From Planctomycetota bacterium (GTDB lineage Bacteria; Planctomycetota; UBA1135; UBA2386): a stretch of DNA of 64,000 bases. The notes beneath the pieces were generated by a model. That model saw nothing but the letters and a program-made list of their open reading frames with translations, made no database searches and was not told where the DNA came from. The stretch lies in assembly GCA_016713175.1 (NCBI GenBank), contig JADJPQ010000027.1:71134-135133 (forward strand), given 5' to 3'. Shown piece after piece: positions 40,601-49,623 of the stretch. Position 1 is the first letter of the stretch; every line of letters begins with the position of its first letter. Both the position numbers and the translations under genes were made by a program.

Positions 40601-41611
40601 TCACGGGCCGAGGTCGGCCAGGCGTTGCGCCGCCACCGCGTCCAACGCCGCCGGCCCGCCGACCGGCCCTGCCGGCGGCAACTGCCGCCAGTGGCGCAGC
40701 GCCTGCCCGACCCGGATCCGCAGCGCCGGCGCATCCTCGGCCGACGCGCAGCTGACCCGCAGGTCGCAGCGCAGATCGTCGGGCCATGGCGCGACCGGCA
40801 GATCGCACTTGCTGGCCAGCACGAACGTCCGGTCGTCGACCAGCGCGCGATCGACCGTGGTCGGGCCGGCACTGGCGTCGACCACCAGCAACCGATCAGC
40901 GCCGGTGCGCTCGCGGCGCGCCAGATCGATCGCGCACTGATCCAGTCGCGTCGTCGCGCCGCCCTCACCGGCGGTGTCGACCAGTTGGTACGGATAGCCA
41001 TCCAGCACGGTGATCTCGCGCACCGGGTCGCGGGTGAGCCCCGGCAACGGGCCGGTCAGCACGCGTTCCTGGAACAGCAGGCGGTTCATCAGCGTCGACT
41101 TGCCGGCATTCTGGCGACCGACGAGCACCAGCCGCAGCGGCAGCGCGTGCGCCAGTGCGATCCTGGTCCGCGCGCGCGTTGCCGCCAACGCCGACGTTCG
41201 CGCCGCGCCGGGCAGCGCCGCCAACGCCGCCAAATGCGCGACGAAGTCATGGCGCTGCTGCTCGAGCGCCAGTTCGAGCTGGCCCGGCGACAGGGCCTGG
41301 CGCAGCAGCATGGTCGCCGGATCGACAGCCTCTCGCACCCATGGGCCGACCGCGGCCAGCGCCGCTACGATCGCCGGCGAACCATGCAGATGCAGTTCGA
41401 GGCCGGCCTCGCCGCGATCGACCAGCAGACCCTCGTCGATGGCCACGCCCTGCGGCGCCACCACGCACAACCGAGGAGGTGCCCCCGCCGCGGCAGCGAC
41501 CGCACCACCAGCGCGGGTGCGCAGGCACGCGAGCAGCGCCGCGCGTTCGGTCTGCCCGAACGCCGCCACGACGGCGATGCCGCCCCGACCCGGTGGCGTC
41601 AACAGCCGCAT
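40601..41611 (-). CDS. MnmE-like GTPase, C-terminally short
   Basis: A 336-residue protein clearly derived from tRNA-modification GTPase MnmE: the N-terminus LTPPGRGGIAVV matches the MnmE folate-binding domain start, a helical domain follows (ALSPGQLELALEQQRHDFVA), and the G domain has GRQNAGKST (P-loop with the K+-binding Asn), TGPLPGLTRDPV (switch I/II), DTAGEGG (G3) and ASKCD (G4). MnmE normally has about 450 residues and ends in a CxGK catalytic motif. Here the chain stops at LADLGP with no CxGK. Loss of tRNA wobble-modification activity and a new role are possible. It overlaps coaX by 13 bp. Confidence 0.75.
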   Translation of the reverse strand: MRLLTPPGRGGIAVVAAFGQTERAALLACLRTRAGGAVAAAAGAPPRLCVVAPQGVAIDEGLLVDRGEAGLELHLHGSPAIVAALAAVGPWVREAVDPATMLLRQALSPGQLELALEQQRHDFVAHLAALAALPGAARTSALAATRARTRIALAHALPLRLVLVGRQNAGKSTLMNRLLFQERVLTGPLPGLTRDPVREITVLDGYPYQLVDTAGEGGATTRLDQCAIDLARRERTGADRLLVVDASAGPTTVDRALVDDRTFVLASKCDLPVAPWPDDLRCDLRVSCASAEDAPALRIRVGQALRHWRQLPPAGPVGGPAALDAVAAQRLADLGP

Positions 41612-42336
41612 GACCGTTCGGCGAGCAGGCGCAGCCCCTGGTGGATCAGGTCGGGGACGTGGCGCGGCTGCAGCCGTCCGTGCGCCAGATAGAAGGGTGC
41701 GTTGCCGCCCGTCAGCACCAGCGTGCACGGCCCGCGTGCGACGCGCAGCAGGTCGGCAACCGCCCGTTCGATCGTGCCGCAGAACGCCGCAGCGATGCCA
41801 GCACTGACCGCGGCGATGGAGCTGCGCGGTGGCCAGGCGACCGGCGCGAAGTCCGCCGCCGGCAACGCCGGCGCGGCGGCGGCCAGCCCGGCCTGCAGCG
41901 CCCGCAGTCCCGGCGCGATGGCGCCGCCACGGAACGTGCCGTCCGCCTCGACCAGGTTGATCGTCGTCGCCGAGCCACAATCGATCGTGATCGCCCGGCC
42001 GTGCGACGAGAACGCCGCCAGCGCCGCAAGCCAGCGGTCGGCCCCCAGGGTCTGCGGCGTCGCGTAGTCGAGCGGCAGCGGACACTGCAGGTGGGTGCCG
42101 GCGAGTTGCAGCGGGATGCCATGGTCCTGCAGTACCGTCGCCGCCGCCGCGAGGCCGCCGTTGACGACCGTCACGCCGACGGCGGCAGTGGGCCGAACCG
42201 CCAGGAACTCGCGCAAGCCAGCCACATCATCCGGTGCGAGGCGGCGGCGCGGCGCCGGCTCACCGGCGCCATGCAGCATGCAGTCGAGCGTCGAGTTGCC
42301 GCGATCGAGGGTCAGCAGCGGCAGGCTCAGAGCCAC
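41599..42336 (-). CDS. coaX: Type III pantothenate kinase
   Basis: A 245-residue ASKHA-fold kinase that makes 4'-phosphopantothenate for CoA. Visible motifs are the phosphate-1 loop LTLDRGNSTLD, the GADRWLAALAA substrate region, the phosphate-2 TIDCGSATTINLV and GGAIAPGLRALQ. The first-loop Asp of DxGNT is present (D-R-G-N-S). The GTG start lies 4 bp after the GspC-like gene stop, so it is co-transcribed. The overlap with the MnmE-like gene downstream is 13 bp. Confidence 0.88.
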   Translation of the reverse strand: MALSLPLLTLDRGNSTLDCMLHGAGEPAPRRRLAPDDVAGLREFLAVRPTAAVGVTVVNGGLAAAATVLQDHGIPLQLAGTHLQCPLPLDYATPQTLGADRWLAALAAFSSHGRAITIDCGSATTINLVEADGTFRGGAIAPGLRALQAGLAAAAPALPAADFAPVAWPPRSSIAAVSAGIAAAFCGTIERAVADLLRVARGPCTLVLTGGNAPFYLAHGRLQPRHVPDLIHQGLRLLAERSCGC

Positions 42337-42340
42337 ACGC

Positions 42341-43660
42341 TCAGTTCTTCCGTTCGGGCGCGACGTAGGTGCGCTCGACGTATTGGCCATTCGACAGGAA
42401 CTTGACCACGAACGTCCTGGTGCCGCGGTTGTACTGCCGCTTGCCGACCGCGATCGCATCGGCCTTGGTGGCCACCGCCTCGCCATTGACCGCGACGATC
42501 ACTTCGCCAGCCGACACGCCAAAGCGCCGTGCCATCGCCGGCTCGACGCTGTTGAGCCGCACGCCCCGCGTGCTGCCGACCCGGCTGACGTAGGTGTCGG
42601 CCTGGATGGCCGAGAACAGGCGCTCGGGGTCCTCGCGGAACAGGCGCTCGTCGTTGCGGCCGACGTGGATGTTCGTCCCTACCTGCCGGGTCTCACCGTC
42701 GGCGTTGTCGACCCATGCCGTGCCGCCGGACGTGATCACATCGCCGACGCCGCGCGCTTCGGTCGCCCGATTGCTGCCTTGCAGTTTGTCGATCAGCTCG
42801 AGCAGGTCCTGGCTGAGTCCCAGCGCCGACTTGCGCAAGCGCTCTTCCGCGGGTTCCTGCGGCGTGGGCGCCGGTTCGCCTTCCTTCGGCGGGGGCGGTG
42901 GCGGCAGTTCGCGAACGAAGTAGGCGACCTCGGCATCGGGGGACACCCGCACCAACTTGATGTTGTCGTACGGCGGCCACAGCTTCTGGCCTTGCCGTAC
43001 CGAGCCGTCGCCCTCGACGAACACACGGTGCAGATACTCGCGACCGACGTTGGACATCGGCATCGGCGTCGACGCGCCGCGCGGCGGCTGCGGCGGACGG
43101 GCCCCGGAAGGCAGCGGTCGCGCTGGCTGGGTCGGCTGGGTCGCCAGCGGCACCGAGTCCATGCCGGGTCGGGAGGCGGCCCCTGCAGCGGCCACGACCT
43201 GGGTCTCGCGCAGGTACCACTCGGGCGCCTGCACGTTCGCAGTGGGCTTGTACTTGAGGGTCACGTGCGTCCGTCCGCCGCGGCCGTCGTTGACCGGGTC
43301 GTACATCAACGACACCAGCTCGATGATCTCTTCCAGTGGCGTCACGTTGACGACTGGCGCCTGGACCGGGGCCACCGGCGGGGTGTTACCTGGGTCCTTG
43401 GGCGGCTCCTTGCCGGTCAGGTTGACCGTCTTCAGCGTCTGCCACCACTGCGGCTGCCTGGCGTAGTTCCAATCCTGCGACGGCGGGTTCGCCTTGCGCC
43501 CGTCATCGACCTTCACGGTGGCCTTGTCCTGCCCCTTCTTCGACCGCTCGGTCCCAGCGGCGCCCTGGATTTCAGGCCAGGCTTTGTAGAACACCCAGCC
43601 CGCCGCGCCGAGCAGACCCGCCGACGTCAAGTACAGGAGGAACGGTAGTGGCAGCTTCAT
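42341..43660 (-). CDS. PDZ-domain inner-membrane protein, GspC-like
   Basis: A 439-residue protein with one N-terminal helix (FLLYLTSAGLLGAAGWVFYK). A long Pro/Gln-rich periplasmic linker follows, containing two conserved-looking blocks (EEIIELVSLMYDPVNDGRGG, then EYLHRVFVEGDGSVRQGQKL). A C-terminal PDZ domain has MARRFGVSAGEVIVAVNGEA. This order (helix, linker, PDZ) matches GspC of type II secretion, which couples the secretin to the inner-membrane platform. It lies next to pilT and 6 kb from a secretin gene, suggesting a joint pilus/secretion system. Confidence 0.65.
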   Translation of the reverse strand: MKLPLPFLLYLTSAGLLGAAGWVFYKAWPEIQGAAGTERSKKGQDKATVKVDDGRKANPPSQDWNYARQPQWWQTLKTVNLTGKEPPKDPGNTPPVAPVQAPVVNVTPLEEIIELVSLMYDPVNDGRGGRTHVTLKYKPTANVQAPEWYLRETQVVAAAGAASRPGMDSVPLATQPTQPARPLPSGARPPQPPRGASTPMPMSNVGREYLHRVFVEGDGSVRQGQKLWPPYDNIKLVRVSPDAEVAYFVRELPPPPPPKEGEPAPTPQEPAEERLRKSALGLSQDLLELIDKLQGSNRATEARGVGDVITSGGTAWVDNADGETRQVGTNIHVGRNDERLFREDPERLFSAIQADTYVSRVGSTRGVRLNSVEPAMARRFGVSAGEVIVAVNGEAVATKADAIAVGKRQYNRGTRTFVVKFLSNGQYVERTYVAPERKN

Positions 43661-43800
43661 CGGCGTTCAGGAGTGTAGCCAGCATGCCGCGGCGACAACA
43701 GGGCGCGCCACCGACGGCCATCCGACTCAGACGGAACCGCCGACCCGTTCTTCCCGGCGGCTGGCGGGGATCCCCACCCGGGTCCCGGCCAGGCCCGAAC

Positions 43801-45018
<1,218 letters not shown>

Positions 45019-45123
45019 GGTGTGGCTCCGCGTCGCCTATCGACCGGCGACGAACCCGACCTGCACGAACACGGTGAGCGCGCGACGCCACCGCCGCTTC
45101 CGCGGCGGGCCGCCGGCCGGCCG

Positions 45124-46140
45124 TCAGCCCTGATCGCCGGCTGGCGCCTGCCGCAACGTCTGCAGCGCCACCGCAACCGCACCGACCAGTTCGGACAATC
45201 CCTGCCCCATCGCCGACGAGATCCGCAGGATCGGCTGACCGACGGCAGCCGCCAGTTCGTCCGCGCGAGCGCGCGCCGCGTCGTCCTCGACCTTGGTCGC
45301 GACCACCAAAGTCGGTCGCCGGTCGAGTTCAGCCGAATAGCCGCGCAGCTCGCCGCGCACCACCTGCCATGCCGCCACCGGCGGCTGCATCGCCAATTCG
45401 CCGCAATCGACCAGGTGCAGCAGCAGACGGGTGCGTTCGATGTGCTTCAGGAAGCGGTCGCCGAGTCCACGACCGGCGTGCGCGCCCTCGATCAGGCCGG
45501 GGATGTCGGCCAGCACGAACGTCGAGCCGCCCGGCCCCTGGGCGATGCCGAGCATCGGCTCCAGCGTCGTGAACGGATAACCGGCGATCTTCGGCCTTGC
45601 CTTGGTCAGGGTCGCCAACAGCGTCGACTTGCCGGCGTTGGGCAGCCCGAGCAGCCCGACGTCGGCGATCAGCTTCAGGCTCAGCAACACGCGCCGCTCC
45701 TCGCCATCGCGACCGCGTTCGGCCTCGCGTGGAGTCCGGTGGGTCGCCGTCGCGAAACGGGCGTTGCCGCGCCCGGCGCGACCGCCGCGCGCGAGCACGA
45801 ACGGCTGATCGTGCACGTCCAGGTCCTTCAGCACGTTGCCACGCTCGGCGTCGAGCACGACGGTGCCGACCGGCACTTCGATCACCAGATCGGCGGCATT
45901 GCGACCGTAGCACCTCTTGGCGCCGCCGGGGCTGCCGTTCTGCGCCGCGAAGGTGCCGCGGCCGGTCAGGTGGTAGAGCGTGTTGACGTGCGTGGTCGGC
46001 ATCAGCACGACGCTGCCACCGTCACCGCCGTCGCCACCGTCGGGGCCGCCGTACAGGATGAACTTCTCGCGCAGGAACGACACGCAGCCATCGCCGCCGC
46101 GGCCGGCCCGCACGTGGATCTCGAGTTCATCGACGAACAT
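45124..46140 (-). CDS. obg: GTPase ObgE/CgtA
   Basis: A 338-residue Obg. The glycine-rich Obg fold is at the N-terminus (HVRAGRGGDGCVSFLREKFI, GGPDGGDGGDGGSVV, GSPGGAKRCYGRNAADLVIE). The G domain has GLPNAGKSTLLATLTKA, GYPFTTLEPMLG, LADIPGLIEGAHAGRGLGDR and VATKVEDD (a G4 of the NKxD type is altered to TKVED). Obg is an essential ribosome-assembly GTPase. It follows rpmA in the conserved rplU-rpmA-obg order. Confidence 0.95.
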   Translation of the reverse strand: MFVDELEIHVRAGRGGDGCVSFLREKFILYGGPDGGDGGDGGSVVLMPTTHVNTLYHLTGRGTFAAQNGSPGGAKRCYGRNAADLVIEVPVGTVVLDAERGNVLKDLDVHDQPFVLARGGRAGRGNARFATATHRTPREAERGRDGEERRVLLSLKLIADVGLLGLPNAGKSTLLATLTKARPKIAGYPFTTLEPMLGIAQGPGGSTFVLADIPGLIEGAHAGRGLGDRFLKHIERTRLLLHLVDCGELAMQPPVAAWQVVRGELRGYSAELDRRPTLVVATKVEDDAARARADELAAAVGQPILRISSAMGQGLSELVGAVAVALQTLRQAPAGDQG

Positions 46141-46194
46141 GACTGGTCTCTCGCGCCGGGGCTACACCGTCGACGGCGACGCCGTCAACGACAA

Positions 46195-46225
46195 GGGGCC
46201 CGACACCCGGCGGGTGTCCGGCCCC
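46195..46225 (-). terminator. Hairpin between rpmA and obg
   Basis: Two 15-base arms (GGGGCCCGACACCCG and CGGGTGTCCGGCCCC) pair at 14 of 15 positions, followed on the minus strand by TTGTCGTT. It can act as a terminator or attenuator lowering obg expression relative to the ribosomal proteins. Confidence 0.6.
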
Positions 46226-46266
46226 CTCTGTGTTGGCGCCATACCGGCCGCCGTTCAGGCAGGCGT

Positions 46267-46524
46267 TCAGGTCTTGGCAGCCTCGACCGGCTCGACGTGG
46301 ACCTTGCCGTTCGACTGGAACCGGACGATCCCGGGTGCCAGCGCAAACAGCGAGTCGTCGCCGGCGCGCTTGACGTTGCGACCGGCGACCCAGCGGGTGC
46401 CGACCTGGCGGACGATGATGCTGCCGGCCTTGACGACCTGGCCGCCGTAGGCCTTCACGCCGCGGAACTGCGGGTTGCTGTCCCGACCGTTCTTGGTCGA
46501 GCCCTGTCCTTTCTTGTGAGCCAT
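46267..46524 (-). CDS. rpmA: Ribosomal protein bL27
   Basis: An 85-residue bL27 starting MAHKKGQGSTKNGRDSNPQF, with GVKAYGGQVVKAGSIIVRQV and GTRWVAGRNVKRAGDDSLFA. The N-terminus, which reaches the peptidyl-transferase centre, is present without the extension cleaved in Firmicutes. It is transcribed after rplU, 60 bp downstream. Confidence 0.97.
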   Translation of the reverse strand: MAHKKGQGSTKNGRDSNPQFRGVKAYGGQVVKAGSIIVRQVGTRWVAGRNVKRAGDDSLFALAPGIVRFQSNGKVHVEPVEAAKT

Positions 46525-46584
46525 GGTTGTCTCCGTCTTGACGTGTCTCGGATTCGGGCAGACTGATCGGCGTCGTGACGCCGA

Positions 46585-46899
46585 TCAGCCCTGGATCGAC
46601 TCGATCTGCACCAGCGTGTAATCGGCCCGGAAACCGGTCCGCCTCCGGCTGTTCTTGCGGCGCCGGAACTTGCCGATGATCACCTTCGGGCCCTGCTGCT
46701 GGCGGACCACCTTGGCGATGACCGAGGCGCCGCTGACATAGGGCGTGCCGATCTTGCCGCCGGATTCGCCGCCGACCGCGCAGACCTTGTCGAAGGTCAA
46801 CGCGTCACCGGCCTGGGCGCCCTGGCGCAGATGGATCTGGATGCGGTCGCCGGGCTTGACCCGGTACTGCTGGTTGCGATCGTCGACGACGGCGTACAT
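46585..46899 (-). CDS. rplU: Ribosomal protein bL21
   Basis: A 104-residue bL21: MYAVVDDRNQQYRVKPGDRI, then VCAVGGESGGKIGTPYVSGA, VIAKVVRQQQGPKVIIGKF and RRRKNSRRRTGFRADYTLVQ. Length and order match the family. It begins the rplU-rpmA-obg cluster and lies directly downstream of the RNase E/G gene. Confidence 0.97.
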   Translation of the reverse strand: MYAVVDDRNQQYRVKPGDRIQIHLRQGAQAGDALTFDKVCAVGGESGGKIGTPYVSGASVIAKVVRQQQGPKVIIGKFRRRKNSRRRTGFRADYTLVQIESIQG

Positions 46900-47001
46900 G
46901 GCTCAGGTCGCGGTGTGGGGTTGGAAGGGCGAGGAAGGATAGCGACGGGCAGGGGCGAATCAAGGCTTCTCGCCGCCTCTCGCCGCCGGCCCGGGGGTGG
47001 C

Positions 47002-49233
47002 TCAGGCCTTGACGCCCAGACCGGCTGGGATCGCGACCCGGGCTTCCTGGCCGTCCCCGGTCAGGAAACGGTAGTGGACGACGTCGATCGGGTAGCTGAG
47101 CTCGGGCCGGAACATCACCGTCTTGCCGGTGGCATCCTCCAGATCCAACACCGGCCGCCGCTTGTAGTTGACGAGGTAGTCGTTGACTGCCGGCGCACCG
47201 AACACCTGCAGCACCGAATAGCCCTTCAGGTTCAGCAGCGCCCGGACTTCCCGCAGCACCTGCAGCGCCTTGCTCTGCACCGTCCGCGACCAGCCGGCGC
47301 CCTTGCAGTGCGGACACTGCATGAACACCGTCCGCTTCAGGCCGGGGCCGACCCGCTGCCGGGTGATCTCCAGCATGCCGAACGGCGAGATCCGGCCGAC
47401 CTTGATCCGCGCACGGTCGCCGCGCAGCGACTCGATCAGGCGCTTCTCGATGCCGCGGCGATGCTTCTCGGCCGCCATGTCGATGAAGTCGATGATGATC
47501 AGGCCGCCGAGGTCGCGCAGCCGGAGCTGCCGCACGATCTCGGGAATCGCATCCGAGTTGGTCCGGTAGGCCGTCTCCTCGAGGTCGGCACCGGGTTTGA
47601 ACTTGCCGGAGTTGACGTCGATCGCGACCAGCGCTTCGGTCTGATCGATCACCACCGAGGCGCCGTTGGGCAGATCGACCTTGGGCTGGTACAGCGCCTC
47701 GACTTCCTTCTCGATACCGAACGAGTGGTACAGCGGCGTCGTGTGCGGATGCAGCCGGATGCGGTCGGCCATGTGCGGCATCAGCTTCTCGGCGAAGTCC
47801 TTGATGCGCAGGAACACGTCTTCGCTGTCGACGACGACCTCGGCGATGTCCGGCGTGAACAGATCGCGCATCGCCTTCAGCACCAGGTCGCTCTCCTGGT
47901 AGAGCAGCGCCGGCGCGCGCGTGACCTTGAGCCGCTGCGCCACCATCTCCCAGATCTTCTTCAGGTAGTCGCGATCGCGCTCGAGGTCCTGCAGCGTCTT
48001 GTTGATCCCGGCCGTGCGCACGATGAAGCCGATGCCCCCGGCGCCGGTCTCGTCGAGTTCCCGGACGATGCGCTTGAGTCGGCGCCGTTCGCGCGAATCC
48101 TCGATCTTCCGCGACACGCCGCACTTGGGCAGGCTCGGCATCAGCACCAGGCAACGGCCCGGCAGCGACACGTAGGTGGTCAGCGTCGGGCCCTTGCTGC
48201 CGATGCCTTCCTTGGTGATCTGGACGACGACTTCCTGGCCCTTGCGCAACAACTGGTCGATCGTCGGGCGCGGCCGGCGCGGCCGACGATCGTCGTCACG
48301 ACCGCGGTCGCGGCTCCCGTTGCGATCGCGACCGCGCCGGCGATCGCGCCGACCGCCGCCGCCCTCACCCTGGCCATGGGCTCCGGGCTCATCGGAGGCC
48401 ACCGCGTCCCCACTGCGGGGCGCATCGTCGTGGTCGACCTCGCCAACCCGGTCGCGGCGGTCCGCGTCGGCATCGCCGGTCTCGTCGTCCCCGCCGGTCC
48501 CCTGGCGTTCGGCCGGCTCGCCATCGCCGGGGTCACCCTGTCCCGCCGCGTCCGGCGGGGCACCGTCCGCCTCACCTCGACCGTCGGCGCGATCGCGACG
48601 CCGTGACCGCGCACCATCGCGCGGCGCGAACACCGTGTCCGCGGGATCCTCACCGCCCGGCTCCCCGTCATCGACGGGACTCGCCGCCATCGCCAGCGGC
48701 CGTTCATCCGCCGGGCCATCGCCGACGTGGTCATCGCCATGGGCATGGCCATCGTCCGGCAGCGGCGGCTCGGTTGCGCCAGGCCCAGCACCGGCATCCC
48801 CGCCACCGGGTTCGTGGTCATGGCCGACCGTCTCGACGTGCTGGTCGGCGTGCACCGGCTCGATGCCGTCGCCATCGCTCCGACCGCCGCCATCGTCGTC
48901 CTCGTCATCGGCGAGCGCCTGCTGCATCGACTCCGGGCCGTCGTCGACACTGACCCGCGCACGCCCTTCGATGACGTCCTCGAGCATGAACTCGGGACGG
49001 CCGTAGGCAGGCAGCACGTCGCTGACGTGCAGGAAGCCATTCACCCGCCCGCCGAACGCCACGAATGCGGCGCCGATGCTGGGCTCGATGTTGACGACCT
49101 TGCCTTTGTAGATGTTACCGAGATACGCCTCGCGGTTGGCGAGTTCGACGTGCAGCTCCTGCAGCACGCCATCTTCCACCACCGCAATCCGGCTCTCTTC
49201 CGGATCGATGGCGTTGATCAGCATCCTCTTCAC
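47002..49233 (-). CDS. rne: Ribonuclease E/G with large acidic insertion in the S1 domain
   Basis: A 743-residue RNase E/G. It starts VKRMLINAIDPEESRIAVVE (GTG at 49233, GAGGAA 8 bp upstream), like RNase E. The S1 domain is split: NIYKGKVVNIEPSIGAAFVA and GGRVNGFLHVSDV, then a Asp/Gly/Arg-rich insertion of about 220 residues (about 95-315), then LLRKGQEVVVQITKEGIGSK. The 5'-sensor and DNase I-like domains follow, with catalytic Asp in VAIDVNSGK (about 537) and LIIIDFIDM (about 581), and the zinc-link CPHCKGAG (about 639). It has no RNase E degradosome-scaffold tail. RNase E/G starts mRNA decay and rRNA processing. Confidence 0.93.
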   Translation of the reverse strand: MKRMLINAIDPEESRIAVVEDGVLQELHVELANREAYLGNIYKGKVVNIEPSIGAAFVAFGGRVNGFLHVSDVLPAYGRPEFMLEDVIEGRARVSVDDGPESMQQALADDEDDDGGGRSDGDGIEPVHADQHVETVGHDHEPGGGDAGAGPGATEPPLPDDGHAHGDDHVGDGPADERPLAMAASPVDDGEPGGEDPADTVFAPRDGARSRRRDRADGRGEADGAPPDAAGQGDPGDGEPAERQGTGGDDETGDADADRRDRVGEVDHDDAPRSGDAVASDEPGAHGQGEGGGGRRDRRRGRDRNGSRDRGRDDDRRPRRPRPTIDQLLRKGQEVVVQITKEGIGSKGPTLTTYVSLPGRCLVLMPSLPKCGVSRKIEDSRERRRLKRIVRELDETGAGGIGFIVRTAGINKTLQDLERDRDYLKKIWEMVAQRLKVTRAPALLYQESDLVLKAMRDLFTPDIAEVVVDSEDVFLRIKDFAEKLMPHMADRIRLHPHTTPLYHSFGIEKEVEALYQPKVDLPNGASVVIDQTEALVAIDVNSGKFKPGADLEETAYRTNSDAIPEIVRQLRLRDLGGLIIIDFIDMAAEKHRRGIEKRLIESLRGDRARIKVGRISPFGMLEITRQRVGPGLKRTVFMQCPHCKGAGWSRTVQSKALQVLREVRALLNLKGYSVLQVFGAPAVNDYLVNYKRRPVLDLEDATGKTVMFRPELSYPIDVVHYRFLTGDGQEARVAIPAGLGVKA

Positions 49234-49623
49234 GAGTCGATTCCTCTGGTGCTCGCCGGGTGAACGGATCACCCGGGGCCTGGCCGCGACGCGGACGCAC
49301 GCGGCGGACCCGCGCGGCGCGCTGGATCCGGTCAGGCAGGTAGAAGGACGGGCCATGCAACCCGCCGGCAAGCCTGGCAAGGCCGGCGTCCGCGGGGACG
49401 ACGGCGGCTGCTGGTTCCGCACGAGAATGCGCGGTGACTGGCTGGCGGGACGGCATGGGGATTCCAAGGTGCGACACGGACGGCGCCGAGGCTGCCCGCT
49501 GGCAGCCGGCGACAGCCGGTCACGCCCGCCGGACGCCGGCAGGCGCGGCGATGATACGGTGGCGCGCGAACGCGCTCAATCGCCGGCCCGAGAACCGGCG
49601 ATTCCTCGCCGTCGACGCGCCGG
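49234..49623 (-). other. Intergenic region between pilQ and rne
   Basis: A 390-bp stretch with no supported gene on either strand. The part nearest rne holds the ribosome site GAGGAA. A long leader would fit rne, whose mRNA is often autoregulated through its 5' UTR, but no conserved structure was identified. Confidence 0.5.

Noticed and set aside
40578..40620. Direct repeat AAGGATCA after the outer-membrane protein gene
   Set aside because: Two short imperfect copies; likely chance, no structural role visible.
46831..48606. 591-codon plus-strand frame opposite the RNase E/G gene
   Set aside because: Shadow of rne; repetitive Asp/Arg/Val composition with no domain, while the minus strand encodes conserved RNase E blocks.
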